The notes beneath the pieces are model-generated. The model saw only the letters and a list, made by a program, of their open reading frames with translations. It made no database searches and was not told where the DNA came from. 48,587 nt of DNA from Burkholderiales bacterium (GTDB taxonomy: Bacteria; Pseudomonadota; Gammaproteobacteria; Burkholderiales; Burkholderiaceae_C), in NCBI GenBank assembly GCA_028864885.1, contig JAGWLR010000017.1, positions 1 to 48,587 on the forward strand, in the 5' to 3' direction. Below are positions 45,401 to 48,587 of this stretch, piece after piece (positions within the stretch are counted from its first letter, which is position 1; every line of letters starts with the position of its first letter). The position numbers and the translations under genes are program-made.

Positions 45401-45412
45401 TAAAGTGAAGTC

Positions 45413-46294
45413 ATGAAGACGACCACCCCACTGATCCAATCCTTCATCCAATCCTTCTTTGATGCCCAGACCGGCACCTACACCCACGTGGTGTACGACC
45501 ACGAAGGCGGGCACGCCGCAGTCATTGATCCCGTTCTGGATTTCGATGCCAAGAGTGGGCGCACTGGCCATGCACGTGCCGATGAGGTGATTGCCTTTGT
45601 TCGTCAACAGCAGTTGCACGTGGACTGGATTCTCGAAACCCATGCTCACGCCGATCACCTTTCAGCGGCCCCCTACATCCAGCAGGCCGTGGGCGGCCGC
45701 ATCGCCATTGGGGCTGCCATTCAGAAAGTGCAGACGGTGTTCAAGGGGCTGTTTCACCTCGAGCCTGAGTTCCCGACCGATGGCTCGCAGTTCGATCACC
45801 TCTTTGAAGATGACGAGGCTTTTTCCATTGGCGAGTTGCAAGCGGTGGCATGGCATGTGCCAGGCCACACTCCCGCTGACATGGCCTATGTGGTGGGCGA
45901 TGCGGTCTTTGTGGGCGACACCCTGTTCATGCCCGATGTGGGCAGTGCGCGCTGCGATTTCCCTGGGGGCAACGCACACCAGCTTTATCAATCGGTCCGC
46001 CGGATACTGGCCTTGCCTGACGCGACCCGCCTGTTTATGTGCCACGACTATCCGCCGAATGGCCGCGCCCCTGAGGCCATGTGCACCGTGGCTCAGCAAC
46101 GTGCGCACAACATCCACATGCACGACGGCATCACCGAAGCCGAGTTTGTGCAGATGAGGCAAACGCGCGATGCCACACTGGCCATGCCCAACCTGATCCT
46201 GCCTTCCGTGCAAGTGAACATTCGGGCGGGGCATCTACCTCCGGCAGAATCCGACGGTCGGCATTACCTCAAGCTGCCTGTCAACGTCTTCTAA
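45413..46294 (+). CDS. Persulfide dioxygenase (Blh/ETHE1-like metallo-beta-lactamase fold)
   Basis: The 293-residue enzyme oxidises glutathione persulfide to sulfite and glutathione. The iron-binding motif THAHADH holds His77, His79, Asp81 and His82, followed by HVPGHTPADMAYVVGDAVFVGDTLF and later MCHDYPPNGR. The 293 residues and the neighbours (BigR, DUF442) fit the Blh group rather than short ETHE1. A weak GTGAAG site precedes the ATG. It is cotranscribed with the OsmC gene 14 bp downstream. Confidence 0.92.
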   Translation: MKTTTPLIQSFIQSFFDAQTGTYTHVVYDHEGGHAAVIDPVLDFDAKSGRTGHARADEVIAFVRQQQLHVDWILETHAHADHLSAAPYIQQAVGGRIAIGAAIQKVQTVFKGLFHLEPEFPTDGSQFDHLFEDDEAFSIGELQAVAWHVPGHTPADMAYVVGDAVFVGDTLFMPDVGSARCDFPGGNAHQLYQSVRRILALPDATRLFMCHDYPPNGRAPEAMCTVAQQRAHNIHMHDGITEAEFVQMRQTRDATLAMPNLILPSVQVNIRAGHLPPAESDGRHYLKLPVNVF

Positions 46295-46308
46295 CAAGGG
46301 ATTCCCAC

Positions 46309-46755
46309 ATGTCTGACCAAACCGTCGTCATCACGCTCACCCAAAAGCAGGACTATCAATTCGTGGCTGATTTTGGCGCGGGCGTGCCTTCTTTGCAGTG
46401 CGACGAACCTGCTCCGCTGGGCCAAGGCACGGGCCCGTCGCCGGTGCAGCTGCTGACGGCTGCCGTGGGCAACTGTCTGTCTGACTCGCTGCTGTTTGCC
46501 CTGCGTAAGTTCAAGCAAGCGCCAGAGCCCATTCATACCGAAGTGCAAGCCGAAGTCGGGCGCAATGCCGAAGGCCGCCTGCGCGTGCTGTCGATGACGG
46601 CGCATTTGAAGCTGGGCGTACCTGCGGCCAGCCTTCAACATCTGGATCGCGTGCTCGACCAATTTGAGGCCTTCTGCACCGTGACCCAAAGCGTGGGACA
46701 AGGCATCCCCGTGAAGGTGATGGTCAGTGACAGCGAAGGCAAGCAGCTGAAATAA
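46309..46755 (+). CDS. OsmC/Ohr-family protein
   Basis: The 148-residue protein has the OsmC pattern LGQGTGPSPVQLLTAAVGNCLSDSLLFAL with Cys56 and a second Cys123 in FCTVTQSV, the pair used to reduce hydroperoxides. OsmC/Ohr proteins also react with persulfides in some bacteria. It follows the persulfide dioxygenase by 14 bp, so the same trigger likely induces both. A third Cys31 lies before the active site. Confidence 0.88.
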   Translation: MSDQTVVITLTQKQDYQFVADFGAGVPSLQCDEPAPLGQGTGPSPVQLLTAAVGNCLSDSLLFALRKFKQAPEPIHTEVQAEVGRNAEGRLRVLSMTAHLKLGVPAASLQHLDRVLDQFEAFCTVTQSVGQGIPVKVMVSDSEGKQLK

Positions 46756-46776
46756 ACGAAGATGGCGGCCGCAGCG

Positions 46777-47397
46777 TCAACCCGCGGCCTGCCAGATCCA
46801 ACGGGTCACTTGTGCGCGCCCCTGGTGAAACGGGCCTTCGTCGAGGTCAACTTCGCCCTCCCAACCCAGTAACTCTGCTCCTGCCACATCGCTGCGGATT
46901 GCATCGTCACGCAAAGCCTGCAAGGTGTAGAGCAAATCGACATCTTTGGGCCCGCCGCTCGTCAGGCCCAACTGATTCGGATGAAAGGCCTCGAGGATCA
47001 ACAGGCCACCGGGCTTGAGCGCCTGCAACAGGTTGGCCATCACAGCAGGCCGCTGGCTGGACGGCAAATGCAGATAGCACACCACAACGGCATCAAAGGC
47101 CTGGCGCGCAGGACGCCATTCGGTCAAATCTGCTAAACGCGTCTGGACTTGCCGTTCGACCCCGCGCCGCCGCGCCAGATCTTGCGCTTTCGCCAATCCC
47201 ACATCTGAGCAATCGACCGACCACACCTGATGCCCTTGCTCAGCCAACCACACACCGTTGCGGCCCTCTCCATCGCCGGGCACAAGAACGCTCGCATGGG
47301 GGCGAATGCGCCCGGCTTCCTGTTTCAAAAAGGCATTGGGTTGCTCGCCGTACTTGTAGGCGTCGCCTTCAAACTTCTGGTTCCAGAATTCACGCAT
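46777..47397 (-). CDS. Class I SAM-dependent methyltransferase
   Basis: The 206-residue methyltransferase has the SAM-binding loop VLVPGDGEGRNGVWLAEQGH (motif I), then VDCSDVGLAKA, and DAVVVCYLHLP. The N-terminus MREFWNQKFEGDAYKYGEQPN resembles the group that includes TehB/thiopurine S-methyltransferase-like proteins. I use the ATG at 47397; a GTG lies three codons upstream. It converges on osmC. The substrate is unknown, but thiol or chalcogen methylation would suit the location. Confidence 0.82.
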   Translation of the reverse strand: MREFWNQKFEGDAYKYGEQPNAFLKQEAGRIRPHASVLVPGDGEGRNGVWLAEQGHQVWSVDCSDVGLAKAQDLARRRGVERQVQTRLADLTEWRPARQAFDAVVVCYLHLPSSQRPAVMANLLQALKPGGLLILEAFHPNQLGLTSGGPKDVDLLYTLQALRDDAIRSDVAGAELLGWEGEVDLDEGPFHQGRAQVTRWIWQAAG

Positions 47398-47474
47398 GGG
47401 ATTCACTCGACTTTCAATCTCGTCATTTGATCAGGCTCAGTGACCGACCTTGATCCAGTTTATAGAATAGAGGA

Positions 47475-47861
47475 ATGTTGTCCTTGACCCAGTCCACCCG
47501 ACGCGCACGCCTGACCGCCTGGTTAGGCTTGTTCGTGATGTGTGTGCAACTGTGGGCAAGTGGCCTGAGTGATCGCCATCAAATCGAAGCCCAGGCGCAA
47601 TCCTGGCTGACAGGTGAGATCTGTTCTGCGTCCGCCAGCGGGCGCAGCGTGCCGAGCAAGCCGATCCATCACGGCTTGCTGCATCAGCATTGCCCGGTCT
47701 GTCATGCAGCCGGCGCCACACCAGTTCCCTCCAGTCATCCTGACGTCGTCTTCGCCGCCATGGCGAACGACACCCTGCCCTCCATGGCAGGCATGGGCAT
47801 CCTGCCGCGTGCGCCTGACCTGAGCCACGCGCCGCCACGGGCCCCGCCCTTCTTCAGCTGA
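47475..47861 (+). CDS. DUF2946 protein, copper-associated
   Basis: The 128-residue protein has an N-terminal hydrophobic segment (TAWLGLFVMCVQLWASG), a Cys/His cluster in HHGLLHQHCPVCHAAG and a Pro-rich tail. DUF2946 genes are often found directly before a TonB-dependent copper receptor, as here. The AGAGGA sequence is almost adjacent to the ATG at 47475, so translation may begin at a downstream TTG codon instead. Confidence 0.72.
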   Translation: MLSLTQSTRRARLTAWLGLFVMCVQLWASGLSDRHQIEAQAQSWLTGEICSASASGRSVPSKPIHHGLLHQHCPVCHAAGATPVPSSHPDVVFAAMANDTLPSMAGMGILPRAPDLSHAPPRAPPFFS

Positions 47862-47944
47862 CCCACTTTTCTCTTGTTACCCTCGCGATCAGGCTGTAGC
47901 GGTCTGGTCGCGTGGCTGTGTTTGTCTGAAGAAGAAAGCCTCTC

Positions 47945-48587
47945 ATGTCGACCTTTCACCGTCCGACAGCCCTCGCGCTGTCCTTCACTGCTGCCTTGCC
48001 TTGGCTGGCGACCCCGACTTCTGCCTGGAGCCAGACCACCGAATCGCTCGAACCCATCGTGGTGACGGCCCCTGCCATGCAGACACCACTGGTCACCCGC
48101 GTCGATCCACGTGCCCCACAGCAACCCCTGCCCGCGAACGACGGCGCCAGCCTACTCAAGTCCATTCCAGGCATGAGCGTCATCCGCAAGGGCGGCACCG
48201 ATGGCGATCCCGTGTTTCGCGGCATGGCCGCCTCACGATTGATCATCCTGATTGATGGGGAACAGATCATGGGTGGCTGCGGCATGCGCATGGATCCGCC
48301 CACGGCTTATGTGTTTCCCGACTCGTTTGACCAACTCACCTTGATCAAAGGGCCGCAGACCGTGCTGTACGGTCCTGGCAACTCGGCCGGCACGGTTCTT
48401 TTTGAACGTCAACCCACTCGATACACCCAGCCGGGCTACAGCGCGCAAGGCGCCCTCACCGCCGCCAGTTACGGGCGACTCGATGGTTATCTGGATGCCC
48501 GAGCCGGCACCGAAAAGGGCTACGTACAAGCCATCGCCACCGACGCCAGGTCAGATGACTACCGAGATGGCCACGACGATCTCGTGC
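47945..48587 (+). CDS. TonB-dependent copper receptor (5' part, cut by window edge)
   Basis: About 214 codons are present and the gene continues beyond the right edge. A signal peptide (about 1-29) and the TonB-box-like stretch LEPIVVTAP start the protein. The plug domain contains GASLLKSIPGMSVIRKGGTDGDPVFRGM. GGCGMRMDPPTAYVFPDSFD is the marker of the OprC/NosA copper receptor group. A purine-rich GAAGAAGAAAG lies upstream of the ATG. With DUF2946 it forms a copper-uptake pair. Confidence 0.9.
   Translation, partial: MSTFHRPTALALSFTAALPWLATPTSAWSQTTESLEPIVVTAPAMQTPLVTRVDPRAPQQPLPANDGASLLKSIPGMSVIRKGGTDGDPVFRGMAASRLIILIDGEQIMGGCGMRMDPPTAYVFPDSFDQLTLIKGPQTVLYGPGNSAGTVLFERQPTRYTQPGYSAQGALTAASYGRLDGYLDARAGTEKGYVQAIATDARSDDYRDGHDDLV

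Overview
The window looks like a chromosomal segment of a Burkholderiales betaproteobacterium (Comamonadaceae or a nearby sulfur- or metal-exposed freshwater lineage). This rests on the high GC content, the EarP/EF-P pair with a rhamnosylation-type Arg32, the rimP-nusA-infB-rbfA-truB-typA-dusA order, and the N-type ATPase operon. The genus is inference only.

Layout. 1-11853 is core genome: the 3' end of earP, then efp. On the minus strand follows a long translation/ribosome-maturation operon (rimP, nusA, infB, rbfA, truB, typA, dusA) with a terminator-like hairpin in its leader, then fabI. rdgC (11877-12776, minus) borders an accessory block of about 8 kb. The block holds an intact integron-type tyrosine recombinase with no visible attI or attC site, an IS1595-family element 33 bp upstream of it, and an IS3-family remnant. 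A run of small envelope genes follows (PepSY, PAP2/BcrC-like phosphatase, COG4705 membrane protein, lipoprotein, a broken COG4705 paralogue, cytochrome b561) and ends in an OmpR/QseC-type two-component pair.

20840-26889 is a complete-looking N-type (alternative) F1Fo ATPase operon, atpD-C-Q-B-E-F-A-G, in which atpR is missing from its usual place. A class V aminotransferase follows. Next is a minus-strand signalling operon: a PAS-GAF-PAS histidine kinase, a kinase-like protein that has lost its catalytic residues, and a stand-alone receiver. Then come a small secreted protein of unknown function and an overlapping operon of YfbR-like nucleotidase, DEDDh exonuclease and SulP transporter.

36127-46755 is the most interesting part: a reactive-sulfur regulon built from two arms. 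The left arm (plus strand) holds an RND adaptor and pump, a DUF2892 protein, a CsoR-family regulator with unusual cysteine placement, and sulfide:quinone oxidoreductase. A 16-bp operator, ATACCC-N4-GGGTAT, occurs both in the RND promoter (between a good -35 and -10) and just upstream of sqr. The right arm is a divergent BigR unit. BigR, a DUF442-type sulfurtransferase/phosphatase, a SulP transporter and a second DUF2892 protein run leftward; a Blh/ETHE1-like persulfide dioxygenase and an OsmC protein run rightward. The arms converge on a shared terminator at 42601-42623. The simple reading is sulfide oxidation to persulfide by SQR, persulfide oxidation by the dioxygenase, sulfur-anion export by SulP, and an RND pump drawn into the same regulon. 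That last part is the best candidate for something undescribed.

The window closes with a methyltransferase, a DUF2946 protein and the 5' part of a TonB-dependent copper receptor, cut by the right edge.
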